The position numbers and the translations under genes were made by a program. The notes under the pieces were generated by a model. That model had not been told where the DNA came from, ran no database searches, and saw only the letters and a list, made by a program, of their open reading frames with translations. Shown here in pieces: positions 8,323 to 17,671 of a stretch of 64,000 nucleotides of DNA. Source of the stretch: Streptomyces zhaozhouensis (GTDB lineage Bacteria > Actinomycetota > Actinomycetes > Streptomycetales > Streptomycetaceae); contig NZ_OCNE01000023.1 in the NCBI RefSeq assembly GCF_900230195.1, forward strand, positions 1 to 64,000. Reading direction: 5' to 3'. Each line of letters begins with the position of its first letter. The first letter of the stretch is position 1.

Positions 8323-9927
8323 ATGACCCCCACACCGCGCAGCGGGCCCAGCCCGACAGACAAGCCAGGACGCGACCGGCGGGCGGTGCGCGTCAACGCC
8401 CCCGCGGCTCCCTCGCCCGGCTTCCACACCGGGCGGCCGCCCCGCGTCGCGGTCGTCGGCGGGGGCATCGCGGGGGTCACGGCCGCCGTGGCACTGGCGG
8501 AACGAGGCGTGGCGGTCGACCTGTTCGAACAGCGACCGCACCTCGGCGGACGTCTCGCGGGCTGGCCCACCCGACTCCGCGACGGCACCGACGCGACCAT
8601 GTCGCGCGGTTTCCACGCCTTCTTCCGCCAGTACTACAATCTTCGCTCGCTTCTGCGTCGCATCGACCCCGGCCTCGGCATGTTGACGCCCGTGCCGGAC
8701 TACCCGCTGCTGCACACATCCGGGCACATGGACACCTTCGCCGGTCTGCCGAAGGCCCCGCCGTGGAACGCGGCGGCCTTCATGATGCGCAGCCCCACCT
8801 TCCGCGCCGCGGACCTGCGGACGATCGACCGGCGGGCCGCGCTGGAGCTTTTCGACGTCGACGTTCCTCGTGTCTATCGCAGGCTCGACCACCTCGACGC
8901 TCGGAGATTCCTCGAACAGGTCCGTTTCCCGCCGAGCGCGCACCACTTGGCCTTCGAAGTCTTCTCCCGCAGCTTTTTCGCGGACCCCGCCGAGCTGTCG
9001 GCCGCCGAACTGGCCGTCATGTTCCACATCTATTTTCTCGGCTCCAGCGAAGGGCTCCTTTTCGACGTCCCCCGGCACACTTTCCCGACCGCTGTCTGGA
9101 ACCCGCTGAGCGATCACCTGCACCGGTTCGGAGCCACCGTCCACACCGGAGCCACCGTGGCCGCCGTCGTGCCCGGGCGCCGTCGACGGTTCACCGTCGT
9201 GACCGGCGGCGACGCGAGAGCCGCCGAACACGCCGCCGACGCCGTCGTTCTCGCCGCGGACACCAGGGGGCTGCAGCGGATCGTCGACGCCTCACCGACC
9301 CTGGGCGACCAGGAGTGGCGCGGGCGCATCGCCAGCCTCCGCACCGCGCCGCCCTTCCTGGTCTCGCGTCTCTGGCTCGACCGACCGCTCAACGCGGACA
9401 GGCCCGCCTTCCTGGGCACCGGCGGATTCGGACCACTGGACAACATCAGCGTCCTCGACCGCTTCGAGGACGAGGCGACGACATGGGCGCGACGCCATGA
9501 CGGAAGCGTGGTGGAACTGCACGCCTACGCCCTCCCACCAGGTACGGAACCGGAGCGGATCCAGGCGCGACTGGCACGGGAGATGCGTCGTATCTACCCT
9601 GAGGCAGCGAGCGCCACGGCGATCGACGAGCGGCACGAGCTGCACGCCGACTGTCCGCTCTTCCCCTCCGGCACATTCGACGAACGTCCGACCGTCACGA
9701 CGCCGGACCCCCGCCTCGTCCTGGCGGGCGACCTGGTGCGGGTCGACTTGCCGGTGGCCCTCATGGAACGGGCGGCCACCAGCGGCTTCCAGGCGGCCAA
9801 CGCCCTGCTGGCCCAGTGGGCGGTGCGCGGACACGACCTGTGGACCGTTCCCCAACAGGGCCGGACGGGCCTCCTGCGCGCCATGAGGGCGCTCTCGGCG
9901 CGGGGCGGAGCAGGGAACGCGACGTAG
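8323..9927 (+). CDS. crtU: isorenieratene synthase / carotenoid phi-ring aromatase (CrtU)
   Basis: 534 residues. It desaturates and methyl-shifts beta-ionone rings to aromatic phi rings, converting beta-carotene to isorenieratene. FAD motif VAVVGGGIAGVTAAVALAER, then SRGFHAFFRQYYNLR, a signature of CrtU/CruE-type enzymes. The start was placed at the ATG 8323; the GTG at 8269 is an in-frame alternative, and neither has a strong ribosome-binding site. The 206-bp gap after crtY may hold its own promoter. It ends before a hairpin and the convergent nSTAND gene. Confidence 0.88.
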   Translation: MTPTPRSGPSPTDKPGRDRRAVRVNAPAAPSPGFHTGRPPRVAVVGGGIAGVTAAVALAERGVAVDLFEQRPHLGGRLAGWPTRLRDGTDATMSRGFHAFFRQYYNLRSLLRRIDPGLGMLTPVPDYPLLHTSGHMDTFAGLPKAPPWNAAAFMMRSPTFRAADLRTIDRRAALELFDVDVPRVYRRLDHLDARRFLEQVRFPPSAHHLAFEVFSRSFFADPAELSAAELAVMFHIYFLGSSEGLLFDVPRHTFPTAVWNPLSDHLHRFGATVHTGATVAAVVPGRRRRFTVVTGGDARAAEHAADAVVLAADTRGLQRIVDASPTLGDQEWRGRIASLRTAPPFLVSRLWLDRPLNADRPAFLGTGGFGPLDNISVLDRFEDEATTWARRHDGSVVELHAYALPPGTEPERIQARLAREMRRIYPEAASATAIDERHELHADCPLFPSGTFDERPTVTTPDPRLVLAGDLVRVDLPVALMERAATSGFQAANALLAQWAVRGHDLWTVPQQGRTGLLRAMRALSARGGAGNAT

Positions 9928-10035
9928 CCGCCCGCGAGTCCGTCAGCAACGCCGACATGCCCCGGGGCCGGGACCGGGCGCAACCGGTCATCGCGGCATA
10001 CGAGAACCGCCTCGTCTGAGGGCGCGGCTCGGGAG

Positions 10036-10071
10036 GGGGACGGGCGGGCGGCTCCTCGTGCGGCCGTCCCC
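10036..10071. terminator. hairpin between convergent crtU and nSTAND gene
   Basis: GGGGACGG 10036-10043 pairs with CCGTCCCC 10064-10071; moderate strength and no T-tract. Confidence 0.45.
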
Positions 10072-10073
10072 GC

Positions 10074-13000
10074 CTACCGGGCGCACACCGGATCGGCCGG
10101 CGGTCCGGACAGGTACCGGGCGCGCTCCCCCGGGGTGAGATCCCGGTCGAGGGCCCGGCAGATCTGTTCCACCGCCTCGTCGGCATCGGGGAGCGCCACG
10201 TTCCAGAGCCGTGCCGTGCCGTCCATGCCGGCGGTGGCGACGGCGGTGCCGTCCGCGCTGAAGGCCGCTTCGAGGACCGGCCCCGCGTGGCCCGTGAGGG
10301 AGAGGCGCTCCTGACCCGACGCCACGTCCCACAGGCGGACCACGTCGTCGCCGCCGGCGGTGACAAGCGTGGCGCCGTCCGGACTGAACGCCACGGAGGC
10401 GACCCCCTCGCCGTGCCCGGGAAGCCTCCGTCGTTCGTCACCCGTGTCCGCGTCCCACACCCGCACCCCGTCCGAGCCGGCGGTGGCGAGCGTGCCGCCG
10501 TCCGGGCTGAACGCCACCGCCATGACATAGCCGTTCTGGCGGGCCAGCGCCCCGCGCTCCGCTCCGGACCCCACGTCCCACAGCCGCACGGCGCCCTGGT
10601 GGTCGGCGGTAGCGAGGGTGGCGCCGTCCGGACTGAACCCGACGGCGCGGACATAGCTCTCCTCGACGGTCAGCGTGTGCCGCTCCTCACCCGTGGCCAC
10701 GTCCCAGAGCACCACGGTCCACGAGTCCCCGGGGAGGGGCGTGCCGTTGTTGATCAGCCCGCTGGCGGTGGCGAGCAGTCCCCCGTCGGGGCTGAACTCC
10801 ACATCCGTCACCTGGAAGGGGTCCGCCTCCTCGTAGGCGTACAACGGAAGCCTGCGCCGTTCCTCGCCCGTGGCCGCGTCGCGCAGGCGCACCGTGCCGT
10901 CGTCCTGGGCGGTCGCGAGGGTGCCGCCGTCCGGTCCGAACGCCAGGGACCGGGGGGCGACCCCGGGCAGCTCCCGGCCCTCGCCCGTCACGAGGTCCCA
11001 CAGGCGCACGGGTCCGCCGCCGGACGGGTCCGCGCTGGCGAGCGAGGTGCCGTCAGGACCGAAGGCCCACACATAGCCGAAGCTCGGTTCCTGTACGGAA
11101 AGGGAGCGCGCTGTCTCCGCGCCGGGCGCCCGCCACAGCCGCACGGCCCCGTCCCGCCCCACCGTGGCCAGGGCGTGGCCGTTCGGACTGAACGCGACCG
11201 CCGAGACCGGGCCGTCGTGGCCGTGGAGATTCCGGCGTTCCTCCCCGGTGGCCACGTCCCATGTCCTGACGACCCCGTCGTCGCCCGCGGTGGCGAGCGT
11301 GGTGCCGAGCGGACTGAACGCCGCCCCGTTCGCCTGGCCCCGGTAGAGGACCCGGGTCTCCCCGGTGGCCGTGTCCCAGAGCCGCACGCCGTCCACGCCC
11401 GTGGTGGCGAGGGAGGAACCGTTCGGGTGGAACACCACCGAGGTCAACGGCCCCTCCTCCGCGGTGAACGCGCGCGCCTCGCCGGTCTCCATGTCCACCA
11501 ACCGCACATCGCCGTCCGCCCAGTTCGCGGTGGCGAGCGTGCCGCCGTCCGGAGCGAACGCCGCCGAGGCCGCCTGCCCCTCGGGCCCGGCGAGGGTCTC
11601 CCGGTTCCGCCCCGTGGCCACGTCCCACAACCGCACCGTCCCGTCCCCGGCGGTGGCGAGCGTCCCCCCGTCCGGGCTGAACGCCACCTGATAGCCGCGC
11701 TCGCGCTCGTCGACGGCCAGGGTGTGGCGGGCCTCTCCGGTGGCCGTGTCCCACAGCCACACGGAGTCCACGCCGGCGCTGGCGAGCGTCGCCCCGTCCG
11801 GGCTGAGCGCCACGGAACTCAACGGCCCGTCCTGGCCCTCGAAGGCGCGGGCCACCTCTCCGGTGGCCGCGTCCCGCAGCCGCGCGACGCTTTCCCCCGC
11901 GGTGGCGAGCACCGCCCCGTCCGCGCTGAACGCCACCGAGGTCAACGGCCCGTCCCCGGTCGGAAGATGACGCAGCAGGCCCAGGTCAGCGGCGCGGTAC
12001 AGGCTGGAACGCGCCTCCTCCGTGGGGCTGGTGCGGTACGACTGGACCGCCAGCAGCGACGCCAGGTCCGGGTCGGTGTCGAGGAGGGCGCCGGACACCT
12101 CGGCGAGCTGCCGTGACCGTGCCAGTCGCTGTGCGGTGTCGGCGTCGTCCTCGGCGCTTCTGGCGCTCCTCCCCTGCCAGTAGGCCACGCCGGCGGCGAT
12201 CAGAGCGAGGGCGAGGACACCGGCCAGCAGGGAGTAGAGGCGTCGCCTGCGGCGCGCGGCGCCTTGGAGTCGGGCTCGGCTCGCCGCGAGAAACGCCAGG
12301 ACGTCACCGGGCAGCGGGCGTTCCTCGGCCCACCGCAACCCCTGGGTGAGGTCCGAGCCACCCAGCAGGTCCTCGGGCAGCCCGCTCTCGGCCTGCCGTT
12401 CCTGCTGTTCCGTCACGCGGTGCAGCCAGCTCTGGAAGCTGTGGTCCTGGTCGATCCACCGGCGCAGGTCCCCCCAGTCCCGGATCAACGCCTCGTGCAC
12501 CAGCTCCGCCGTCGCCCCCAGCGGCCCGTGGGAGGTCGTGATGACGCGCTCGCGGACCAGGGCGGCCACGGTCTCGTCGAACTCCGTGTCGTGCACGGCG
12601 TCCGGGACCCGGGGGTCGGTGCTGAGGGCGCGGAGCCGGGTGAGGGGAAGCTGCTGGCGGGTGGCGGGGACCGCGCGGGACGCGACGGCCGGGCGGACCA
12701 GGGCCGTGAGGACGCGCCGGGCGATCGGCCGCTGCCGAGGGGTCAGCCGGGCCATGGCGCCGTCGCACCAGCCGGCGAGGCTGCCGGTGACCTCGCCGAC
12801 GCGTTGGTACGACTGGTGGGTCAGACGGCCGTCGACGCGCTGGTCCCACAACTGCCGCAACGCCAACTGGAGCGTCGGCAGCAGCGTCACCGGTATGCGG
12901 CGCGCGGGGTCGGCGGCGCCGAGGTCCTCGACGATCCGCTCGACCAGCCCGTCCTCCCACCGGGCGCCCGCGGCCTCGGCGGGGGCGCGGATGATGCCGT

Positions 13001-14246
13001 GCACCTCGGAGACCCGGAGGGCGGCGGGCACGTTGACCACCCCGGGGGTGGCCGCCGTCAGCAGGTCGGGAAGGAGCGAGGCGAGTCGCGGGTAGAAGTC
13101 GTCGCGCATCACCAGGAGCACCCGGACGGGCGCGTTCCCCTCGACCACGGTCATCAGTCGCCGCACGGTGGCGAGTCGCGAACCGGTGCGGTCGTCGTCG
13201 CCGAACGGCTGGGTGAGGAGCTCCTCGAACTGGTCGACGACCACGACCAGTCCGTCGCGGTCCGGCTCGGCGGCCAGACGGCGTTCCCACGCGGCGTCGA
13301 CGCCCTCGTCCACCGCGCCTGGCAGGCCGGCGGCCTCCAGCTCGGCCGCCAGGTCCCGCCCCGGCCGGGCCACCACCGGTGCCCAACGGGCGCTTCCCGG
13401 CAGCCTCCCCCGTGCGAGCGCCGGCAGCACCCCGGCCTGGACCAGTGAGGACTTGCCGGCACCCGAGGGGCCGAGCAGCAGCACCAGCCGATGGTGCCGC
13501 AGCGCCGCCAGCACGTCTTCTATCGCCTCACCGCGGCCGTGGAACCAGGCGGCGTCCTCCGAGGTGAACGGCCGCAGCCCCGGATAGGGCAGCACCCGAG
13601 CCTCGGCGAGTCCGGGAACCACCGCGCGCAGCACCTCGGTCGGGGTCGCGTAGGCGACGCCCTGCCCCCGGCGCAACGCGTCCGAGGCGGTGACCGCGGT
13701 GACCATGCCGATCACCAGCCCGGTCACCTCGTCCACCACGGGACCGCCGCTGAAGCCGACCGTCAGGTCGTTGGCGCCCGTCAACTGGAGCAGGCTCTCC
13801 CCCGTTCCCGGGCGCAGCACGTCCCCGGCCGTCCCATAGCCGAAGTGCCCCCGCCTCGGGGCCTGCGCCGGGAAGCCGTAGGACGAGACCCGGTGCCCGC
13901 GCGTCCCCTCCGCCGAGCCGAGCATCACCGTCCCGGCAGACGGCGGCACGTGTGCCAACCGCACCGCCGCGATGTCGGCACCCTCCGGCTCGCGCCAGGC
14001 CCGGTCGTCCACCACACCGGCCGCCGAGCTGCCCTCGGGCTCGCGGGCGAACCGCAGCTCCACCCGTCGCCCGGGACCGCTTCCCGCGGCGGTCACGACG
14101 TGCGCGCAGGTCAGAACGGTGCCGGCACCGACGTGGAACCCGGCCCCGACCACCGTGCCGTCCGGTCGCAGGATCTCGACCACCGCCGAGGGCAGGGCGG
14201 AGCCCCGCGCCGGTCCCGCGGCCCCTAAGGGAAGTGCGTCCCCCAT
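10074..14246 (-). CDS. trypsin-like protease - nSTAND1 NTPase - TM - 14x WD40 protein
   Basis: 1390 residues. Residues 20-210 are a trypsin-fold protease with an intact triad: H49 (TCAHVV), D91 (GADIAAVRL), S166 (GFSGGPV). The nSTAND1 entry YPGLRPF precedes Walker A GPSGAGKSS (259-267) and a Walker B/sensor LVVVVDQFEELL. One transmembrane helix lies near 669-688 (LLAGVLALALIAAGVAYW). From about 760 to 1340 there are 14 WD40 repeats, enough for two seven-bladed propellers. The ATG at 14246 lies two bases after the stop of the Trypco1 gene and follows GAGGGGG. This architecture belongs to the NTP-dependent conflict systems described for actinobacteria and other multicellular bacteria: propeller as sensor, NTPase as switch, protease as effector. 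Specific trigger and substrate are unknown. Confidence 0.9.
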   Translation of the reverse strand: MGDALPLGAAGPARGSALPSAVVEILRPDGTVVGAGFHVGAGTVLTCAHVVTAAGSGPGRRVELRFAREPEGSSAAGVVDDRAWREPEGADIAAVRLAHVPPSAGTVMLGSAEGTRGHRVSSYGFPAQAPRRGHFGYGTAGDVLRPGTGESLLQLTGANDLTVGFSGGPVVDEVTGLVIGMVTAVTASDALRRGQGVAYATPTEVLRAVVPGLAEARVLPYPGLRPFTSEDAAWFHGRGEAIEDVLAALRHHRLVLLLGPSGAGKSSLVQAGVLPALARGRLPGSARWAPVVARPGRDLAAELEAAGLPGAVDEGVDAAWERRLAAEPDRDGLVVVVDQFEELLTQPFGDDDRTGSRLATVRRLMTVVEGNAPVRVLLVMRDDFYPRLASLLPDLLTAATPGVVNVPAALRVSEVHGIIRAPAEAAGARWEDGLVERIVEDLGAADPARRIPVTLLPTLQLALRQLWDQRVDGRLTHQSYQRVGEVTGSLAGWCDGAMARLTPRQRPIARRVLTALVRPAVASRAVPATRQQLPLTRLRALSTDPRVPDAVHDTEFDETVAALVRERVITTSHGPLGATAELVHEALIRDWGDLRRWIDQDHSFQSWLHRVTEQQERQAESGLPEDLLGGSDLTQGLRWAEERPLPGDVLAFLAASRARLQGAARRRRRLYSLLAGVLALALIAAGVAYWQGRSARSAEDDADTAQRLARSRQLAEVSGALLDTDPDLASLLAVQSYRTSPTEEARSSLYRAADLGLLRHLPTGDGPLTSVAFSADGAVLATAGESVARLRDAATGEVARAFEGQDGPLSSVALSPDGATLASAGVDSVWLWDTATGEARHTLAVDERERGYQVAFSPDGGTLATAGDGTVRLWDVATGRNRETLAGPEGQAASAAFAPDGGTLATANWADGDVRLVDMETGEARAFTAEEGPLTSVVFHPNGSSLATTGVDGVRLWDTATGETRVLYRGQANGAAFSPLGTTLATAGDDGVVRTWDVATGEERRNLHGHDGPVSAVAFSPNGHALATVGRDGAVRLWRAPGAETARSLSVQEPSFGYVWAFGPDGTSLASADPSGGGPVRLWDLVTGEGRELPGVAPRSLAFGPDGGTLATAQDDGTVRLRDAATGEERRRLPLYAYEEADPFQVTDVEFSPDGGLLATASGLINNGTPLPGDSWTVVLWDVATGEERHTLTVEESYVRAVGFSPDGATLATADHQGAVRLWDVGSGAERGALARQNGYVMAVAFSPDGGTLATAGSDGVRVWDADTGDERRRLPGHGEGVASVAFSPDGATLVTAGGDDVVRLWDVASGQERLSLTGHAGPVLEAAFSADGTAVATAGMDGTARLWNVALPDADEAVEQICRALDRDLTPGERARYLSGPPADPVCAR

Positions 14247-14248
14247 CG

Positions 14249-14587
14249 TCACGCCCCCTCGTCCCGGTCGCTCGCCTCCGCCGCGCGCTGCCACAGCACC
14301 CGCACCCGCAGATGGGTGGCCGCCTCGCCCTTGCTGAGGACGACTCCGGCCTGCGCCGAGAGGTTCACGCCGAACTCCACCTCCACCTCGGCCGGTCCGG
14401 CTTCCCTCAGTTCGGCGACGACGGCGCGGGCGAGTTCCCGGACCGGCGCCAGGGCGTCCTGCAACGTCAGCGGCAACTCCCTGACGGCGTCGGCCACCCG
14501 CCCCGCCTTCACCGGCCCCCCGGGCTCCGGCGGTGTCTCGAAGAAGATCTCGCCACCGCCCGACAGCGGCAGACGTTCCACGCTCAC
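14249..14587 (-). CDS. trypsin-co-occurring domain (Trypco1, CU044_2847-type) protein
   Basis: 112 residues from the GTG 14587, just after GGGAGGGGAG. The sequence (RLPLSGGGEIFFET, GPVKAGRV, then EVEVEFGVNLSAQAGVVLSK) matches the small family annotated 'CU044_2847' / trypsin-co-occurring domain 1. That family is typically encoded beside trypsin-like domains of nSTAND proteins, as here: its stop is two bases from the start of the protease-nSTAND1-WD40 gene. The role is unproven; a substrate, adaptor or inhibitor of the protease is plausible. No signal peptide or membrane segment is seen. Confidence 0.8.
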   Translation of the reverse strand: MSVERLPLSGGGEIFFETPPEPGGPVKAGRVADAVRELPLTLQDALAPVRELARAVVAELREAGPAEVEVEFGVNLSAQAGVVLSKGEAATHLRVRVLWQRAAEASDRDEGA

Positions 14588-14812
14588 GATGCGCTCCCCT
14601 CCCGCGGCAGCGGTGTGCTCGCTCGCCGGCCGCGCGGCCGGCGGTGTCCGGCCCCTCCTCCTCGGGTCACCGGACCTCCCCTCCCCCTGAGACATACCCA
14701 GGCGGGGCCGGGGCGTGTCCGTTGGGCGCCGGACTGGTGCGTCGGCGAGCATCGCAGCCGGTCCACGCGGTGTGGATCGCGCCGTGCCAGTCCCGCGCCC
14801 CGGAGGAGACAG

Positions 14813-15388
14813 ATGAACCGGCCACTGCCCCGCGTGCTCTCGGCGGGTGACGCCCCGCTGGTCGCGGACGCGACGCAGCTGCTCGTCGACGTCTTCCGCC
14901 ACGACCCGAGCTGGAGGCGCCGCTACTGGTATCTGCGGGCGAACGGCGTCCGCCGCAAGCTCCGCCGCTACTACGCGCGGGCGATGGCGCGCTCCCTGGC
15001 CCACGGCCGCGTGGAGGCCGTCGTCGAGAACGGCGGCGTCGTCGCCGTCGCGCTCTGGGAGGCGCCCGGGACGCCCCGGCCGTGGGCGCGCCGGGTCCGG
15101 GCGCGGCTCGGGCGCGGCGGGGCGCGGGGTGGGGCGGCGGGGCGCCGTTGGCATCTGGAGGGCATCGCCGTGCGCGAGTCGGCGCGGGGGCGCGGCCTGG
15201 GCGGGGTGTTGCTGGCGCACGGGCTGCGCTCGGTCGACCGGCACGGCGCGGAGGCGGAGCTGGAGGCGACGACGCCCGGCAGCCAACGCCTGTACGAGCG
15301 GCACGGGTTCGTGGCGACCACCCGCCGGGTCTCGGCGACGCGCCCCCGCGAGATGGACATGGTCCGCCCGGCCAGGACGGAGGGGTGA
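14813..15388 (+). CDS. GNAT-family N-acetyltransferase
   Basis: 191 residues. The ATG at 14813 follows GGAGGAGA. Motif A for acetyl-CoA binding is visible as HLEGIAVRESARGRGLGGVL (R/Q-x-x-G-x-G/A form, RGRGLGG) and the C-terminal motif B as ATTPGSQRLYERHGF. The substrate cannot be told. It stands alone, divergent from the Trypco1 gene, with about 225 bp between them. Confidence 0.85.
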   Translation: MNRPLPRVLSAGDAPLVADATQLLVDVFRHDPSWRRRYWYLRANGVRRKLRRYYARAMARSLAHGRVEAVVENGGVVAVALWEAPGTPRPWARRVRARLGRGGARGGAAGRRWHLEGIAVRESARGRGLGGVLLAHGLRSVDRHGAEAELEATTPGSQRLYERHGFVATTRRVSATRPREMDMVRPARTEG

Positions 15389-15572
15389 CGGCCCGGGAGA
15401 CGACGGCCCGGGGGCGGATGTTGCGGCGCGTTAAGAGAAGTCGCGCGAGGGGGGTGCGTCCGTTAACCGCGCCGAACGTGCCCCCGCGATGGGATGGAGG
15501 CACGACGAACGCGGCGGGAAGCCGGGTTCACGCAACGTCCGAGTCGTCGGACCAACGCATCAGGGAGCACTC

Positions 15573-15884
15573 ATGCGCACGTTCCGAGTCGTGGGGATCA
15601 TCGCCTCCTCCGTCGCGGCCCTCGGCCTCACCGCCCTCGCCGTCACCTCGGCCAACGCCTCCGACAGCGGGGCGGAGGAGCGGAGCGGCACGCCGTCCAC
15701 CAGCGAGACCGACCTGCAGCCCACCGAGTCCGGCCCGGCCCGGCCCGGCGAGGGCGACGTCGACCTCGGCCCCGGCGTCAGCGTGGAGAAGAACGAGGAC
15801 GGCTCGATCGACCTCACCCAACTCACCCAGGAGGAGGTCGACGAGACGGACGGCTGGGAGCCGGTCACGCCGCCCGCCGAGTGA
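15573..15884 (+). CDS. small secreted hypothetical protein
   Basis: 103 residues; ATG 15573 after GGGAG. Signal peptide with n-region MRTFR, hydrophobic core VVGIIASSVAALGLTALAV and probable cleavage after ANA. The mature part is short, acidic and Ser/Glu/Asp-rich with no cysteines and no recognisable domain. It is followed by a strong terminator. Function unknown. Confidence 0.7.
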   Translation: MRTFRVVGIIASSVAALGLTALAVTSANASDSGAEERSGTPSTSETDLQPTESGPARPGEGDVDLGPGVSVEKNEDGSIDLTQLTQEEVDETDGWEPVTPPAE

Positions 15885-15902
15885 CGCCCGCGCGCGGCGG
15901 GT

Positions 15903-15931
15903 GCCGGGCCGCATGGTCCACGCGGCCCGGC
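15903..15931. terminator. strong bidirectional terminator hairpin
   Basis: GCCGGGCCGC 15903-15912 pairs perfectly with GCGGCCCGGC 15922-15931, with additional outer complementarity (CGGCGGG/CCCGCCG). It lies between convergent genes ending at 15884 and 15942. Confidence 0.75.
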
Positions 15932-15941
15932 CCCCGCCGCG

Positions 15942-16943
15942 TCAGTGGCGGACCACGCCCCGCCACCCCGCCGGCAGTACGCCGGCGGCGCGGAGGTCGG
16001 CCCAGACGGCGGCGGGCAGCGGGTGGGCGAGGAGGCGGGCGGACCGCGTGATCTCCTCCGGGGTCCGCGCGCCGACGACGACGGCCGTGACGGCGGGGTG
16101 GCCGAAGGGAAACTGCAACGCCGCGGCGACCGGCGGGACTCCGTGGCGGGCGCACACCTCGTGGACGGCGCGCGCCCGGCCGGCCGCCGCCGCCGGGGCG
16201 TCGGGGTGCGCGTCGGGGTCGGCGAGGAGGCCGGAGTGGAGGACGCCGGCGGCGAGGACGGCGACGCCGCGCTCCTGGCAGAGCGGCAGCAGCTCGTCGA
16301 GGCCGGACTGGTCGACGAGGTTCCAACGCCCCGCCAGCATCACGCAGTCGGGGCCGGGCGCCGGCGCCTCGCGGAGGTAACGGACGGCGACGTCCGCGTG
16401 GTTGACGCCGATCGACACCGCCCGGACGGTGTCCGCGGCACGCAGGTCGGCCAGCGCGCGGTAGGTCTCGCCGACCGCGCCGGCGAAGTCCTGTTCCGGG
16501 TCGTGCACATGGAGCACGTCGACGCGTTCCAGCCCCAACCGCTCCAGGCTCTCCGTCAACGAGCGGACCACCGCCCCGTACGAGTAGTCCAGGCGCGCGC
16601 CGAGGCCGGGGGGCGGGTCGGCCCAGATCGGCTGCGTGTCGGGGCCGCCTGGCTCGATGAGCCGGCCCACCTTGGTGCAGAGCACATAGCCGTCCCGAGG
16701 CTCGTCGCGCAGGGCGAGGCCGGCGCGGGTCTCGGAGAGGCCGTAGCCGTAGACCGGCGCGGTGTCGAAGAGCCGCACCCCCAACGCGCGGGCGCGGCGC
16801 ACCGTGCGCAGCGCCTGCCCCTCGTCGACGGCCCGGAAGAGCCCGCCGACGGAGGCCAGTCCGAGCCCGAGCCGGCTGACCTCCAGGCCGGTGCGGCCCA
16901 GCGGCACCGTCGCGGCCGCGCGGATGGCCGTCGTCCCGTCCAT
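15942..16943 (-). CDS. aldo/keto reductase
   Basis: 333 residues. A TIM-barrel NADPH-dependent oxidoreductase; LGRTGLEVSRLGLG at the N terminus, FDTAPVYGYGLSE with the catalytic D/Y region, the usual K in YVLCTKVG and H in DVLHVHDPE. Closest in feel to the D-threo-aldose/L-fucose dehydrogenase group. The ATG at 16943 is preceded by GGGGAGGG located just behind the stop of the LURP-one gene (14-bp gap), so the two are probably one operon. The substrate is not predictable. Confidence 0.88.
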   Translation of the reverse strand: MDGTTAIRAAATVPLGRTGLEVSRLGLGLASVGGLFRAVDEGQALRTVRRARALGVRLFDTAPVYGYGLSETRAGLALRDEPRDGYVLCTKVGRLIEPGGPDTQPIWADPPPGLGARLDYSYGAVVRSLTESLERLGLERVDVLHVHDPEQDFAGAVGETYRALADLRAADTVRAVSIGVNHADVAVRYLREAPAPGPDCVMLAGRWNLVDQSGLDELLPLCQERGVAVLAAGVLHSGLLADPDAHPDAPAAAAGRARAVHEVCARHGVPPVAAALQFPFGHPAVTAVVVGARTPEEITRSARLLAHPLPAAVWADLRAAGVLPAGWRGVVRH

Positions 16944-16957
16944 CGCGCCGCCCTCCC

Positions 16958-17557
16958 CTACCGTCCCTGCATCGCGTCGAGCGCGACCGCCAGGGCGACC
17001 ACCAGGCGGCGGTCGAGGCGGGGCTCGTGGATCTCCACCAGATAGCGGTCGCGCAGGGTGCGCTTCCGGCTGACGGAGAGGGCGAGCGCGCCCTCCAGGC
17101 GGAAGTCGAAGTGGTAGGCCCAGATGGGCAGATCGTCGACGACCGGGATGAACCGCGCGACCCGGCGCGCCGCCGCCACCTTGGCGTTCCGCTCCGAGCC
17201 GGTCATGGTGGTCAGCCCCGGCTGGTCAAGATGCCAGGTGGAACGCGTCAGCGACTTCTTGAAGTCCTTGCTGAACGTGCCGACGACGGTCTCCCCGTCC
17301 GGGCCGGTCACGTCGTAGGTCCCGCCGAGGTCCACCACGTCGCGGTGGACAAAGCCGCCGAAGACGCTGGAACGTTCCGTGTCGTTCCAGAACGTGACAC
17401 GTTCCCTCAGCGTGAGCCGCTTCTGCTGGGCGAAGGCGATGAGCTCCCCCTGCCCGCCGCCCGGGGCCTCCTCGTGTATCTCGTACTGGTTCACCGCGAG
17501 CCGCACCCGCTGGGTGAGGATCATGCGGTTGACCGCCTGAAGTCGGTCGCTCTCCAT
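16958..17557 (-). CDS. LURP-one-related (Tubby-like) protein
   Basis: 199 residues; ATG 17557 after AGGAGA. The body (RMILTQRVRLAVNQYEIHEE, VTFWNDTERSSVFGGF, YDVTGPDGETVVGTFSKDF, LPIWAYHFDF) follows the LURP-one/phospholipid-scramblase-like beta-barrel family common in actinobacteria. No enzymatic motif is known for the family. It lies 14 bp upstream of the aldo-keto reductase and 114 bp downstream of the AbiEii gene. Confidence 0.75.
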   Translation of the reverse strand: MESDRLQAVNRMILTQRVRLAVNQYEIHEEAPGGGQGELIAFAQQKRLTLRERVTFWNDTERSSVFGGFVHRDVVDLGGTYDVTGPDGETVVGTFSKDFKKSLTRSTWHLDQPGLTTMTGSERNAKVAAARRVARFIPVVDDLPIWAYHFDFRLEGALALSVSRKRTLRDRYLVEIHEPRLDRRLVVALAVALDAMQGR

Positions 17558-17671
17558 GGCCGTCTCCTGATCGCGTGGCCCGCGCTGGTGGTGGGGGCCG
17601 GGACAACGAAGCGTACGGAACGGGCGGGGCCGGGCCGCCCCGGCACCCCCGCCGGCCGGTCAGTCGTCCGG

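Noticed and set aside
9816..10019. Possible crtT remnant after crtU
   Set aside because: Only a 67-codon frame overlapping crtU; no methyltransferase SAM motif.
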